Counted from the stretch's first letter, positions 43,566 to 53,410 are shown. The stretch is 64,000 nt of DNA from Parapedobacter pyrenivorans_A (GCF_041925275.1 NZ_JBHEUZ010000003.1:186001-250000); one strand, 5' to 3'. Program-made: numbers and translations. Notes: a model not told the origin generated them from the letters alone.

Positions 43566-43576
43566 CTTCCCACCGC

Positions 43577-45436
43577 TCACGCGCCCGTGGAGTCGCGGAT
43601 ATCCACTCGGATTGGCGGCACCCTGTCTTCATCTTTCCGGCTGTCTGCGGGCATTTCCCGTCCGCTACCATCGCGCACAGCCCTGAAATGGGGCGACAAT
43701 AATTCGATGCCTGCGGCATGGAATTCGTCAAGCAGATGCTTATGCAGCTCCGAATAAATCAGTGCTTGCTTATTCGGGCTTTTCGTGTACGCATTCACCT
43801 GATAGGTCACATAAAAGTCGTCCAAACTGTTTTGTAGTACGAAGGGAGGCGGTTCAGACTCCAGCCACTCCACTTTCCGCGCGGCAGCCGTCGCTAGTTC
43901 GTGAACACGCTGCCACGGCACATCGTACCCCATCGTGATATTGGTGTGGATAATCAGTCCCTTCTCAGGCGCATCCATACTGTAGTTTATGGTATGGCTG
44001 TTCATCACCTGCGCATTGGGCACGGAAATCACTTCGTTCTTGACGGTCCGTATGCGTGTAACCAGTAGCGACTTCTCGATGATATCACCCGCCACATCGC
44101 CGATCTTCACCCGGTCGCCCACCGTAAACGACCGCATGTAGGTAAGCACCAGCCCGGCCACGATATTGCCCAACGCACCAGCCGACCCGAACGTGAACAA
44201 CACACCGATGAACACGGAAACCCCTTTGAAAATAGGCGACTCCGAACCCGGCAGATAAGGGAAGATAACGATCACCATGAATGCGAGCAGCAACACGCGT
44301 AGTATCTGGTACGTCGGCAACGCCCAATCGGGGAAAAACCCCGGCAAGTTCAGTGCACCGCTCTGTAACTCATGAGCAAAAAATTTCAATACCTTGAGCA
44401 GGTAACGGAACAATACCCCTATAACCACGATGGTGATCAGCTTCGGGAAGTAATCAATCACGGCAAGGCCAATCTCTTTCAAAGGCGACAGGAAATAACC
44501 CAACAGTACCGGAGCATATCCCCGCGTCATCGGGAAAATATTCAGCAACAGCGGCAAGGCAAGATAGATCAACGTCAGGATAAACACCCACTTCAATAAA
44601 TCAATGGCCAACCATACGGCTTTCACCTGCCGTTGGGCCGAAATGAGCTCATAACCCCTTATCTTAATACCTTTGAATACAGTTCCCTTTCCGGCCACCG
44701 ATTTCCGCTTCGCCCAACCCACCAGCTTCGCAATCCCCTTTACGAGTAGGAATATCACCGCCACGATCAACAGGGATTGAAGTACCCCCACCAGGAGCTT
44801 CTTCAAACTGGTCTCGTCGCGATGCGCGGAAATGGATGCCTTTATTTTATGGAGATAATCCCTGGCAAGCGTGGCTGCATCCGTGTCCATCCAAAGGGCA
44901 TCGAGGTCATTCACGCTGGTCACCATCTGGTCGCGCCATTGCAATACATAGCTGTTCTCCTGTTGCGCTACATAAAGCGAATCCGGATGGAATTCGTAAT
45001 TGCCGGCTAACGCCCGCACGCGCTCCTCAACGGCCGCCGCACGCTCCGCGGCAGCATAACTGCCCAAGCTCGTGTAGATGGTAAACAATGTATCCCTGAA
45101 CGGCACCACCGGAGTGCCCGCGTTCAACGACCGAAGTGAATCCACTTTATCCCTGCGGCGCGCAAGATTGATCGAATCGCGGCTTTTCAACGTGGCAATC
45201 TCCGTAAGCAACTGCTGGTTCTCCCGGCGGTCGCCCAGTTCCAACGTCATGAGGCGCTCCTCCAATGCCCTACGCTTGGCCGAGTCTAGGCGCTGCTGCT
45301 CCAGCATGCGCATAAGGGCCTGCGACTGCTCGGTAATCACCGAGGTGGTATCGGCCGGAGCATCTTGTGCCAGGCAACCCGCACCACCGCCCAATAGAAG
45401 CCATAACAACAAGATCACACCGCTGACAGATTTCAT
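43577..45436 (-). CDS. Large MscS-family mechanosensitive channel
   Basis: A 619-residue inner-membrane channel. A signal peptide (ending CLA-Q) leads into a ~190-residue periplasmic, partly coiled-coil domain (LMRMLEQQRLDSAKRRALEE). Five or so membrane helices follow, then the MscS core with the pore-lining helix GSAGALGNIVAGLVLTYMRS, the beta domain FTVGDRVKIGDVAGDIIEKS and SVPNAQVMNSHTINYS. It opens under membrane tension and protects against osmotic downshock. It is much longer than E. coli MscS (286 residues) but keeps the conserved core. Confidence 0.92.
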   Translation of the reverse strand: MKSVSGVILLLWLLLGGGAGCLAQDAPADTTSVITEQSQALMRMLEQQRLDSAKRRALEERLMTLELGDRRENQQLLTEIATLKSRDSINLARRRDKVDSLRSLNAGTPVVPFRDTLFTIYTSLGSYAAAERAAAVEERVRALAGNYEFHPDSLYVAQQENSYVLQWRDQMVTSVNDLDALWMDTDAATLARDYLHKIKASISAHRDETSLKKLLVGVLQSLLIVAVIFLLVKGIAKLVGWAKRKSVAGKGTVFKGIKIRGYELISAQRQVKAVWLAIDLLKWVFILTLIYLALPLLLNIFPMTRGYAPVLLGYFLSPLKEIGLAVIDYFPKLITIVVIGVLFRYLLKVLKFFAHELQSGALNLPGFFPDWALPTYQILRVLLLAFMVIVIFPYLPGSESPIFKGVSVFIGVLFTFGSAGALGNIVAGLVLTYMRSFTVGDRVKIGDVAGDIIEKSLLVTRIRTVKNEVISVPNAQVMNSHTINYSMDAPEKGLIIHTNITMGYDVPWQRVHELATAAARKVEWLESEPPPFVLQNSLDDFYVTYQVNAYTKSPNKQALIYSELHKHLLDEFHAAGIELLSPHFRAVRDGSGREMPADSRKDEDRVPPIRVDIRDSTGA

Positions 45437-45902
45437 GCATTTTTTTTAAAAAACCGAAAATACTAATATAAGGATTTTCCACCAAACCAAGGTACGTCTG
45501 CAGAACGACCACCCCAGCCGATGCACACCACAAACAACATAAAAACCCTTCTAAACAATAGCTAAAATATTCATTAATAATTTTGCTAAAATTACAAATT
45601 CAAACAAATATATAATTGGCAATCAAAATATAAATCATATTTACATAAATATAAAATATCGTTTACACTTTTAGCAAATCACGAACTATGTCACCCGAAA
45701 TACTCACGACCCGCCCTAGCGGCCCCACAAGCCCCGTTCTTTGCTAAAATGTAAGCTAAAAATACAACAATATACAATTCAACAAATTAATTCACAATAT
45801 AATATACATATCATATAAATAGACGCATAATATATAAATTTTAGCACAGTTTCTACCGTTAGGCGACCTGCCGAGGCGTGATTATTTTTGTAATTTAGCG
45901 GG
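45437..45902. promoter_or_regulatory. 466-bp AT-rich divergent spacer with six GCTAAAA sites
   Basis: No gene is supported here. The heptamer GCTAAAA or its complement occurs at 45561, 45585, 45669 (reverse), 45743, 45755 and 45839 (reverse). Two copies are 12 bp apart. TATTTTTG at 45883-45890 is a likely -7 box for pbpC. The spacer separates mscS from pbpC. Confidence 0.45.
45883..45890 (+). promoter_or_regulatory. Candidate -7 box (TATTTTTG) for pbpC
   Basis: Full TAnnTTTG match ending 15 bp before the ATG at 45906 (12 bp before the overlapping GTG). Confidence 0.5.
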
Positions 45903-45905
45903 GTG

Positions 45906-48308
45906 ATGGCATGGACAAAGAGACAAGGGAGGCGTTTCGTCCGCTTCTCCAAAACGAAAAAAGGCATGGCCTTGCTGGCCGTGTCCATATTGTTGCTGGC
46001 ACTGTTCTACCTTTCATTGCCCAAACTGCTCTTCCGCTCCCCTACCTCCTTCGTTATCGAAGATGCCTCGGGCCAACTGCTTGCCGCATCCATTGCGGTC
46101 GACGGTCAATGGCGCTTTCCGGCAACCAGCGAAGTGCCGGAAAAATTCGCCAAATGCATCACCACATTTGAAGACAAACGGTTCTATTACCATCCCGGCA
46201 TCGACCTCCTCGCGTTGGCACGGGCGATAAGACAGAATATCGCGAGCCGACACATCATTAGCGGCGGAAGCACCATCAGCATGCAGGTTATCCGCATGAG
46301 CCGCAACCGCGACCGTACGCTATGGCAGAAACTGATCGAAGCGTTCCTGGCCATGCGGCTCGAAGCGGGTTACAGCAAAACCGATATCCTGAAACTGTAT
46401 GCAGCAAACGCCCCGTTCGGAAGCAACGTGGTAGGGCTCGATGCGGCCGCGTGGCGGTATTTCGGCCGCGCGCCCGAACGACTGTCATGGGCCGAGACCG
46501 CTGTATTGGCCGTACTGCCAAATGCACCGGCACTCATCCACCCCGGCCGCAACCGCGCACAACTCCTCGCCAAACGCAACGCCTTATTGGATAAATTAGC
46601 ATCAGCCGGAACCATCGACCTAGAGACGGCCCACCTGGCCAAGTTGGAACCGCTACCCGACAAGCCGCACCCGCTACCGCGGCTCGCCCTACACTTGCTT
46701 GAACGTTTCAAACAGGACTACCCCGACCTAGACCTGAATACTACCCGTGTGGCCACCACGATACGCGCATCCCTGCAACAGCAGGTTGCCGACATCGTAG
46801 ACCGCTACCACCGTAACCTGAGTGCCAATGGCATCCAGAATGCTGCTGCACTGGTATTGGAGGTAGAAACAGGTAAAGCGCTTGCATACATAGGAAATAT
46901 CCATACACCGCAAAATAGCAGTGCCGAAAGCCAAGTAGATATGATCACTTCCCTGCGGAGCCCGGGAAGCACACTCAAACCGCTACTCTACGCGGCTATG
47001 CTTACCGACGGACTGATCCTGCCGAATACGCTCATCGCCGATGTGCCCACCCAGATCGGCGGTTATGCGCCACAGAACTACGACCTCGGCTACGACGGCG
47101 CCATCCCTGCCTCCCGCGCACTGAGCCGTTCACTCAATATCCCCGCCGTGAAGATGCTGCAGCAATACAAATACCAACGCTTCCACCCCTTCCTCAAGTC
47201 CCTCGGCATCCACACCCTCAACCGGCCGGCCGATTTCTATGGACTGTCGATGATCTTGGGTGGTTGTGAGGTAACGCCTTGGCAATTGGCTGGCACCTAC
47301 GCCAGTATGGCCCGCACACTGAACCATTACGAAAGGTACAGCACCAACTATAACCGCGCGGACTACCACGAGCCATCTTATCTCGGAAACGACTACGAGC
47401 CACCCGACGAATCCATCGAGAGGGCTTCGGTCGTCGACCATGCCTCGCTTTACTTCACCTTCCAAGCCATGAACGAGGTGATGCGCCCCGGCGAGGAAGC
47501 ACTTTGGGAACAGTTCGCCTCCTCCAAGAAAATAGCCTGGAAAACGGGTACCAGCTTTGGCTTCCGCGACGGGTGGGCCGTGGGGCTCACCCCCACACAC
47601 GTGGTGTGCGTATGGGTGGGCAATGCCGATGGCGAAGGGCGACCCGGGCTTACGGGCATCAACACGGCTGCACCCATATTGTTCGACATCTTCGACCTGC
47701 TACCGTCGCCCGGTTGGTTCAACCCGCCGTTGGACCGCATGGTGCAAACGGCCGTATGCACCCAAAGCGGCCACCTGGCTGGACCGGATTGCCCCAACCC
47801 CGATACGCTGTACATTCCGGTACCGGGCCACCGCTCCTCCGTATGCCCCTACCACCAAACCATCCATACCAACAGGGAGGGCACGCTCCGCGTCACGGCT
47901 GACTGTGCCGCGCCGGCGGATATCGTAGCGGCCAAGTGGTTCGTGCTGCCTCCCGCCATGGAATACTATTACAAGCCGCGCCACGGCAACTACCGGGAGC
48001 TGCCGCCATACGCGCCGGGATGTGCCGTCGGCACACCGTGGCTGGTAATGGAAATGATATATCCGAAAAATAATGCGAGAATTTATATACCTTTAGAAAT
48101 TGATGGACAGCGCGGCCAGGTGATTTTCAATGCCGCCCACCGCAAGCGTGGCAGCAAGATATTCTGGCACCTCGACGATACGTTTGTCGGCGAAACAGAA
48201 ACATTCCACCAACTGGCACTGGAAATACCGCCTGGAGAACACCGCATCACGCTGGTAGACGATGACGGCACACGCATCAGCCAGCGATTTGAAATCTTAG
48301 CGAAATAG
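45906..48308 (+). CDS. pbpC: Penicillin-binding protein 1C
   Basis: An 800-residue bifunctional peptidoglycan synthase. One membrane anchor lies near residues 22-41. The glycosyltransferase domain (family 51) has TTFEDKRFYYHPGIDLLALA with the catalytic Glu, and GGSTISMQ. The transpeptidase domain has the active-site motif SPGSTLKP (Ser-x-x-Lys), SRSLN and WKTGTSFGFRDGWAVG. The C-terminal ~90 residues are the BiPBP_C domain. A GTG at 45903 precedes the chosen ATG. No alpha-2-macroglobulin gene is adjacent, unlike the arrangement in many proteobacteria. The exonuclease gene follows after 9 bp. Confidence 0.95.
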   Translation: MAWTKRQGRRFVRFSKTKKGMALLAVSILLLALFYLSLPKLLFRSPTSFVIEDASGQLLAASIAVDGQWRFPATSEVPEKFAKCITTFEDKRFYYHPGIDLLALARAIRQNIASRHIISGGSTISMQVIRMSRNRDRTLWQKLIEAFLAMRLEAGYSKTDILKLYAANAPFGSNVVGLDAAAWRYFGRAPERLSWAETAVLAVLPNAPALIHPGRNRAQLLAKRNALLDKLASAGTIDLETAHLAKLEPLPDKPHPLPRLALHLLERFKQDYPDLDLNTTRVATTIRASLQQQVADIVDRYHRNLSANGIQNAAALVLEVETGKALAYIGNIHTPQNSSAESQVDMITSLRSPGSTLKPLLYAAMLTDGLILPNTLIADVPTQIGGYAPQNYDLGYDGAIPASRALSRSLNIPAVKMLQQYKYQRFHPFLKSLGIHTLNRPADFYGLSMILGGCEVTPWQLAGTYASMARTLNHYERYSTNYNRADYHEPSYLGNDYEPPDESIERASVVDHASLYFTFQAMNEVMRPGEEALWEQFASSKKIAWKTGTSFGFRDGWAVGLTPTHVVCVWVGNADGEGRPGLTGINTAAPILFDIFDLLPSPGWFNPPLDRMVQTAVCTQSGHLAGPDCPNPDTLYIPVPGHRSSVCPYHQTIHTNREGTLRVTADCAAPADIVAAKWFVLPPAMEYYYKPRHGNYRELPPYAPGCAVGTPWLVMEMIYPKNNARIYIPLEIDGQRGQVIFNAAHRKRGSKIFWHLDDTFVGETETFHQLALEIPPGEHRITLVDDDGTRISQRFEILAK

Positions 48309-48317
48309 CGAAATGAC

Positions 48318-49037
48318 ATGCTCGAAACGGTCGACCTACAGCAAGTAATGGTACTGGATATCGAAACGGTCAGCCAAAAGGCTGCTTTCGATGAGCTGCC
48401 CGACAACTTCAAAGAACTGTGGGCACATAAAGTGCGTAATACACTGGAAGCGGATCAGACAGCCGCGGATGTATATCCGAATGCTGGATTACATCCCGAG
48501 TTCGGTAAGATAATATGCATATCCGTAGGCGTATTCCACCAGCGGCAGGGCCAAATGGGCTTCCGCCTCAAGTCATTCACCCATATCGATGAGCGGGAAT
48601 TGCTGGTCGGTTTTTCCAATCTATTGCAAACGCAGCCCACCACCCTGATCCTCTGCGGCCACAACGGCAAGGCCTTCGACTTTCCCTACTTGTGCAAACG
48701 GATGGTCATCAACGGACTCCCGCTGCCGGCGCAGCTGGACATATCGGGCAAGAAGCCCTGGGAAATCAATCACCTGGATACGATGGAGCTCTGGCGATTC
48801 GGCGATTTCCGCAGCTACGTATCGCTCAACCTTATCGCAGCGGCCTTGGGTATCCCATCGCCTAAGGACGACATCAGTGGTGAAGATGTGTACCGGGTGT
48901 ATTACGGAGAAAACGATTTGGCGCGCATCCGCATTTATTGCGAAAAGGATGTGCTCACCACGGCACAAATATTGCGGCGGTTGCGCAATGAACCACCCAT
49001 CGCGCAAGAGGCCGTTAGCTATGCAGGTGAGACGTGA
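48318..49037 (+). CDS. PolB-like 3'-5' exonuclease
   Basis: A 239-residue DnaQ-fold (DEDD) exonuclease of the predicted PolB-exonuclease family. VMVLDIETVS carries the Asp-x-Glu of Exo I, LCGHNGKAFDFPYL the Exo II Asp, and RIRIYCEKDVLTTAQILRRL the Exo III Tyr/Asp. The substrate is likely DNA but not known. The stop TGA (49035-49037) lies within the first GTGAGAY unit of the downstream repeat array, so the last codons are array-encoded. Confidence 0.85.
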   Translation: MLETVDLQQVMVLDIETVSQKAAFDELPDNFKELWAHKVRNTLEADQTAADVYPNAGLHPEFGKIICISVGVFHQRQGQMGFRLKSFTHIDERELLVGFSNLLQTQPTTLILCGHNGKAFDFPYLCKRMVINGLPLPAQLDISGKKPWEINHLDTMELWRFGDFRSYVSLNLIAAALGIPSPKDDISGEDVYRVYYGENDLARIRIYCEKDVLTTAQILRRLRNEPPIAQEAVSYAGET

Positions 49038-49089
49038 GATATGAGATATGAGACGTGAGATATGAGATATGACACGTGAGATATGAGAT
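49027..49089. repeat. Heptad array RTGAGAY, nine units
   Basis: Nine contiguous 7-bp units from 49027 to 49089, alternating GTGAGAY and ATGAGAY, with a single variant (ATGACAC at 49069). The phase is never broken. It contains the stop codon of the exonuclease gene. Confidence 0.95.
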
Positions 49090-49092
49090 ATT

Positions 49093-49124
49093 CTCACAAG
49101 TTCACAACTTCACAAGCTCACAAA
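49093..49124. repeat. Octamer array YTCACAAN, four units
   Basis: Four contiguous 8-bp units: CTCACAAG, TTCACAAC, TTCACAAG, CTCACAAA. Three bases after the RTGAGAY array. Confidence 0.9.
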
Positions 49125-49126
49125 AA

Positions 49127-49175
49127 AGCAAACAGCAAAGCGCAAATAGCGGAGAGCAAATAGCAAACAGCAAAA
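49127..49175. repeat. Heptad array AGCAAAN, seven units
   Basis: Seven contiguous 7-bp units in perfect phase, with variants CGCAAAT (49141) and AGCGGAG (49148). It ends 8 bp before the RNase R ATG, whose own context GGCAAAT resembles the unit. Confidence 0.95.
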
Positions 49176-49183
49176 AACATAAA

Positions 49184-51316
49184 ATGGCAAATAAAAAAAA
49201 CAACGCATTCAAAAACGTGCTTACCCAACTGATTTCCGATCTTATCGAGAAATCGGGCAATAAGGCGATGAACTACAAGCAGGTGGCGGCCAAACTCAAC
49301 TTGGCCGACGCTGAATCGCGCGAGGCCATCCGCAACATCCTGCAGGAAGAAGCCCAAACAGGCGGACTCTTCAAAGAGGTAGAAAAAGGGAAATACACCC
49401 TCAAGGAACTCAAGGCGTTCGTTATCGGCAAGGTAGACATGACGGCCGACGGATCCGCATTCATCGTGCCGGAAGACGAATTTGAGGACGACATCTACAT
49501 TGCGCCGCGGAAGCTGCGCCAAGCGCTGCACGGCGACCGGGTGAAGGTACATACCTACGAAAAGCGGCGTGGCCGGCGCAAGGAGGGCGAAGTGGTGGAG
49601 ATACTCGAACGTGCACGCACCGAGTTTACCGGAACCATCGCCATATCCCCCCGTTTTGCGTTCCTTAACCCCGACGACCGGAAGATGCTGCACGACATCT
49701 TCGTGCCGCTGGCCGACCTCAACGGTGCCAACGACGGCGAGAAGGTCGTCGTAGCCATCACCGAATGGCCGCGCGACAGCAAGAACCCCGTGGGGAAGGT
49801 AACCTTCGTGTTGGGCAAAAAAGGCGAGAACAATACCGAAATGAATGCCATCCTCGCCGACTTCGGTTTCCCGCTTGAATTTCCCGAAGCAGCCGAACAG
49901 GAGGCTACCGCGTTCGGCGCCGAAATACCTGCAACGGAAATCGCCAAACGGCGGGACTTCCGGTCCGTTACCACCTTTACCATCGATCCGGAAGACGCCA
50001 AAGACTTCGACGATGCACTCTCTTTTGAGCAGCTTCCCAATGGCAACTTCGAAATCGGTGTGCACATTGCCGACGTGAGCCATTTTGTGCAACCCGGCTC
50101 GCCACTTGACAAGGAGGCCTACGAACGCGGAACCTCGGTCTACCTCGTAGACCGGGTCATCCCCATGCTACCTGAACGTTTATCGAACGACCTGTGCTCC
50201 CTCCGGCCAAATGAAGACCGCCTCGTGTTCTCGGCCGTATTCGAAATGGATAGCGATGCCAACGTCGTTAACGACTGGTTCGGGAAAGGCATCATCCATT
50301 CCGATAGGAGGTTCAGCTACGAAGAGGCGCAGGAAATCCTCGAACAGCAATCGGGCGCATTCAGCACCGAACTGCATACCCTCAACAACTTGGCCTACAT
50401 CCTGCGCGAGCGCAAATTCAAGCACGGCGCCATCAGTTTCGAAACCACCGAAGTGAAGTTCCACCTCGACCAGGATGGCAAACCCTTGGGGGTATATGTG
50501 AAGGAACGCAAGGATGCACACAGGCTCATCGAAGACTTTATGCTATTAGCCAACAGGCGAGTAGCCGAATTTATCGGTAAGCAAGGTAAAAGCGGAAACA
50601 GGAAAACGTTCGTTTACCGCGTACACGATGTACCCAAAGAGGAAAGCATTACCGCTTTCGCACAGTTTGCTGCCCGCTTCGGCTACAAAATCAACACAAG
50701 GTCCGACCGCGAGACCGCCCGGTCGCTCAATACGCTGATGGAGCGGGTAGAAGGCACCAAGGAGCAGAACGTGCTGACCACGCTTGCCATCCGCTCCATG
50801 GCCAAAGCCATCTATACCACCAAAAAGACCAGCCACTATGGCCTGGCGTTCGACTACTACACGCACTTCACCTCTCCCATCCGCCGCTATCCCGACGTGA
50901 TGGTGCACCGGCTGCTTGAGCATTACCTCGCGGGCGGCAAATCGGTCAATGCCGAAGCGTATGAAAAGCAGTGCGAACACGCTTCGCAGATGGAAAAAAG
51001 GGCTGCGGATGCCGAACGGGCATCGGTAAAATATAAGCAAGCCGAGTTTTTGCAGGATCAGGTGGGCGAAACCTTCACGGGCATCATCTCGGGAGTAACC
51101 GAATGGGGCATGTATGTGGAAATTGAGGAAAACAAGTGCGAGGGCATGGTGCGGCTTCGCGACATCACCGACGATTTCTATGCACTGGATGAGAAGAATT
51201 ATGCCATCATCGGCCAGCGGCGAAAAAAGAAGTACCAATTGGGCGACGAAGTGCAGATCCGCGTGAAGAAAGTAGATTTGGCCAAAAGGCAAATCGACTT
51301 CACCCTTGTCTCCTAG
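49184..51316 (+). CDS. rnr: Ribonuclease R
   Basis: A 710-residue 3'-5' exoribonuclease. It has an N-terminal winged-helix region (YKQVAAKLNLADAESREAIR), two cold-shock domains, the RNB catalytic domain with the acidic cluster DPEDAKDFDDALSFE and HIADVSHFV, and a C-terminal S1 domain (GETFTGIISGVTEWGMYVEI). It degrades structured RNA. The frame opens at 49076, but that extension is translated repeat array; MANKKNNAFKNVL at 49184 is the real start. Confidence 0.96.
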   Translation: MANKKNNAFKNVLTQLISDLIEKSGNKAMNYKQVAAKLNLADAESREAIRNILQEEAQTGGLFKEVEKGKYTLKELKAFVIGKVDMTADGSAFIVPEDEFEDDIYIAPRKLRQALHGDRVKVHTYEKRRGRRKEGEVVEILERARTEFTGTIAISPRFAFLNPDDRKMLHDIFVPLADLNGANDGEKVVVAITEWPRDSKNPVGKVTFVLGKKGENNTEMNAILADFGFPLEFPEAAEQEATAFGAEIPATEIAKRRDFRSVTTFTIDPEDAKDFDDALSFEQLPNGNFEIGVHIADVSHFVQPGSPLDKEAYERGTSVYLVDRVIPMLPERLSNDLCSLRPNEDRLVFSAVFEMDSDANVVNDWFGKGIIHSDRRFSYEEAQEILEQQSGAFSTELHTLNNLAYILRERKFKHGAISFETTEVKFHLDQDGKPLGVYVKERKDAHRLIEDFMLLANRRVAEFIGKQGKSGNRKTFVYRVHDVPKEESITAFAQFAARFGYKINTRSDRETARSLNTLMERVEGTKEQNVLTTLAIRSMAKAIYTTKKTSHYGLAFDYYTHFTSPIRRYPDVMVHRLLEHYLAGGKSVNAEAYEKQCEHASQMEKRAADAERASVKYKQAEFLQDQVGETFTGIISGVTEWGMYVEIEENKCEGMVRLRDITDDFYALDEKNYAIIGQRRKKKYQLGDEVQIRVKKVDLAKRQIDFTLVS

Positions 51317-51337
51317 TCCGGCACCGCAATTGACCTT

Positions 51338-51354
51338 TTGACGGCAATTGTCAA
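51338..51354 (+). promoter_or_regulatory. Candidate TetR operator palindrome
   Basis: TTGAC (51338-51342) and GTCAA (51350-51354) form an inverted repeat around a 7-bp centre, 66 bp before the regulator's start. Self-regulation of the efflux operon is inferred from position only. Confidence 0.35.
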
Positions 51355-51419
51355 ATTTCCGTTATTAATCGGGTAGGCGCCGCTATTTTCCGCAAATTAT
51401 GTTTTCCTTTGCCACCCGA

Positions 51420-52004
51420 ATGAACGTTCAATTAAATACGGCAACCACAGCGAAAAAGCAGGCAATCTACGAGAGCACACTGCGCCTCATCAGGGAGTTT
51501 GGCTTCCACGGCACACCGATGAGCCAGATTGCACAGGAGGCCGGCGTGGCCACCGGCACGATTTACCATTATTTCGACTCGAAAGACGAACTGATCGTGG
51601 ACCTCTATCATTACGTGAGGGAGCGTATGCAACAGGAGATATTCGAGGGCAACGATCACAAGCGGTCCTATCCGGAGCGGTTCGCTGCCGTGTGGATGAA
51701 TCTCGTGAAATACTATATACAACATCCACAAGTATTGAGTTTCCTCGAGCAGTTTTTTTCCTCTCCCTACGTAAAAGACGTATACCCCGAAGACCGCGTG
51801 TGCTTTCAGGATGAGGTATCGGTATTCCTGAAGCAAGGCATCCAGGAAGGCTACATCAAACCACTGGATATCAATATCATCAGTGCAGCATACATCGGTA
51901 CGGTATCTGCAACGGCCAAGCGAAACATCCACGGCCGCTTCGCGTTAAAGGAAGAAGACTTCAAAAAGATGGTTGCCATTATCTGGGATGGCATCAAGAA
52001 TTGA
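51420..52004 (+). CDS. TetR/AcrR-family regulator of the RND efflux operon
   Basis: A 194-residue repressor starting MNVQLNTATTAKKQ at 51420 (an ATG at 51399 adds 7 residues). The HTH is HGTPMSQIAQEAGVATGTIYHYFDSKDE; the C-terminal half is the variable ligand-binding domain. TTCCTTTG, one base off the -7 consensus, ends 8 bp before the ATG. The channel gene ATG follows 8 bp after its stop, so it heads a tetR-tolC-acrA-acrB type operon. Confidence 0.92.
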   Translation: MNVQLNTATTAKKQAIYESTLRLIREFGFHGTPMSQIAQEAGVATGTIYHYFDSKDELIVDLYHYVRERMQQEIFEGNDHKRSYPERFAAVWMNLVKYYIQHPQVLSFLEQFFSSPYVKDVYPEDRVCFQDEVSVFLKQGIQEGYIKPLDINIISAAYIGTVSATAKRNIHGRFALKEEDFKKMVAIIWDGIKN

Positions 52005-52012
52005 TTTGCAAT

Positions 52013-53368
52013 ATGACGACAACGGCAACTATGTATTTAAAGAAACTTGCTTATACCACTTTGATAGTGATCGGCGGAAGTTTTTCTTCACCTTTGCTGG
52101 CACAGGGAAACACGGCTGACCTTCCTGAACGTGCGCGGCTGCAGGATTTGATCGATTTCGCGCTGGACAACCGGGCAATGGTACAGCAGGCGGTGTTGGA
52201 CGAGGAAATCGGCGAGCGTGAAATCGCGTCGGCACTTTCGGGATGGTACCCCCAGATCAACGCTACCGGCACGTATAATTACAACGTTAAAATCCCCACC
52301 ACGGTAATCGGCGACCAAGTGATCGCCATGGGGCAAAACCACGCAAGTGCCGTGGTGCTCCAAGCCGATCAACAACTACTCAATCCGGGCTTGATGCAGG
52401 CGGCGAAAGCAGCCCGGTACATCCGGCAGCGAAATGCGCTGAACACGGAAAATAGCACCATCAATACAGTGGTGGAAGTAAGCAAAGGCTATTACGACAT
52501 CCTCACCAGTGAGGAGCAACTGAATATCATCCGCGAGAACCTAGGGCGTATCGAGCGGCAACTGGCCGATGCGAAGGTACGCTATGAAACGGGCATCGTA
52601 GACAAGATCGATTACAAACGGGCAGAGATCACGCTCGCCAATACCAAGGCCGAACAAAAGCGGGTTGCCGAAATGCTCAACTACAAATACGCTTACTTGA
52701 AGGAACTCATCGGACTGGAAGCCGCACAACCGCTCTCCTTGTCGTTTGAAGACACGGCTATGGAACGCGAAATACTGTTGGACACCACACAGACCGTCGA
52801 TCTCGAAAACCGTGTAGAATTTAGGCAGTTACAGACACTCAAGCAGCTGCAGCAGGTAAATACCCAGTACAATAAATGGACATTCCTGCCCAATCTGTCG
52901 GCCTTCTATAACTACGCATGGGATTTCCGCGACAACCGCTTCGCAGACCTGTACAACCCCGCTTTCCCGCGGTCGGTATTCGGTCTTACACTCAACGTAC
53001 CCATCTTCCAAGGCACGAAGCGCCTCCAGGAAATCCGCAAATCCAAGCTGCAGGAAACGCGTATCGATTGGGACATCTTCAACCTGAAGAACCGGATCAA
53101 TACGCAGTACGAAATGGCCATGGCCACCTACAAAGCAAACCTCAATGATTGGACCACCGCTCAGTACAACATGGCGCTGGCGGAAGAGGTATATAATACC
53201 CTCAAATTGCAATACGATGAAGGCATCAAAACGTACCTCGACCTGATGACCGCCGAAACGGACCTGCGCACCGCGCAGATCAACTACCTCAATTCGCTGT
53301 TTGCCGTACTCTCCGGCAAGCTGGAAGTACAACGCGCATTGGGATCGGTATTGGATGAGCAGATTTGA
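52013..53368 (+). CDS. TolC-like outer-membrane efflux channel
   Basis: A 451-residue protein. It has a signal peptide (ending LLA-Q) and two OEP repeats of long coiled-coil helices (residues ~40-210 and ~240-445), with YEMAMATYKANLNDWTTAQYNMALAEE near the end. It forms the trimeric outer-membrane duct of the tripartite pump. The Met at 52031 is an alternative start. A short heptad array lies 14 bp after its stop, before the adaptor gene. Confidence 0.93.
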   Translation: MTTTATMYLKKLAYTTLIVIGGSFSSPLLAQGNTADLPERARLQDLIDFALDNRAMVQQAVLDEEIGEREIASALSGWYPQINATGTYNYNVKIPTTVIGDQVIAMGQNHASAVVLQADQQLLNPGLMQAAKAARYIRQRNALNTENSTINTVVEVSKGYYDILTSEEQLNIIRENLGRIERQLADAKVRYETGIVDKIDYKRAEITLANTKAEQKRVAEMLNYKYAYLKELIGLEAAQPLSLSFEDTAMEREILLDTTQTVDLENRVEFRQLQTLKQLQQVNTQYNKWTFLPNLSAFYNYAWDFRDNRFADLYNPAFPRSVFGLTLNVPIFQGTKRLQEIRKSKLQETRIDWDIFNLKNRINTQYEMAMATYKANLNDWTTAQYNMALAEEVYNTLKLQYDEGIKTYLDLMTAETDLRTAQINYLNSLFAVLSGKLEVQRALGSVLDEQI

Positions 53369-53382
53369 TGATTCGAAAATAA

Positions 53383-53410
53383 TACGACTATCGACATACG
53401 ACTAGTGACT
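53383..53410. repeat. Heptad array NNNGACW, four units
   Basis: Units TACGACT, ATCGACA, TACGACT, AGTGACT in perfect 7-bp phase. GACTAGTGACTTATA (53400-53414) is identical to 25137-25151. It lies between the channel and adaptor genes of one operon. Confidence 0.8.

Noticed and set aside
49027..49175. CRISPR array
   Set aside because: Units are 7-8 bp with no spacers, and there are no cas genes in the window.
49076..49183. N-terminal extension of RNase R
   Set aside because: The extra 36 codons are translated repeat array; the conserved N-terminus begins at 49184.
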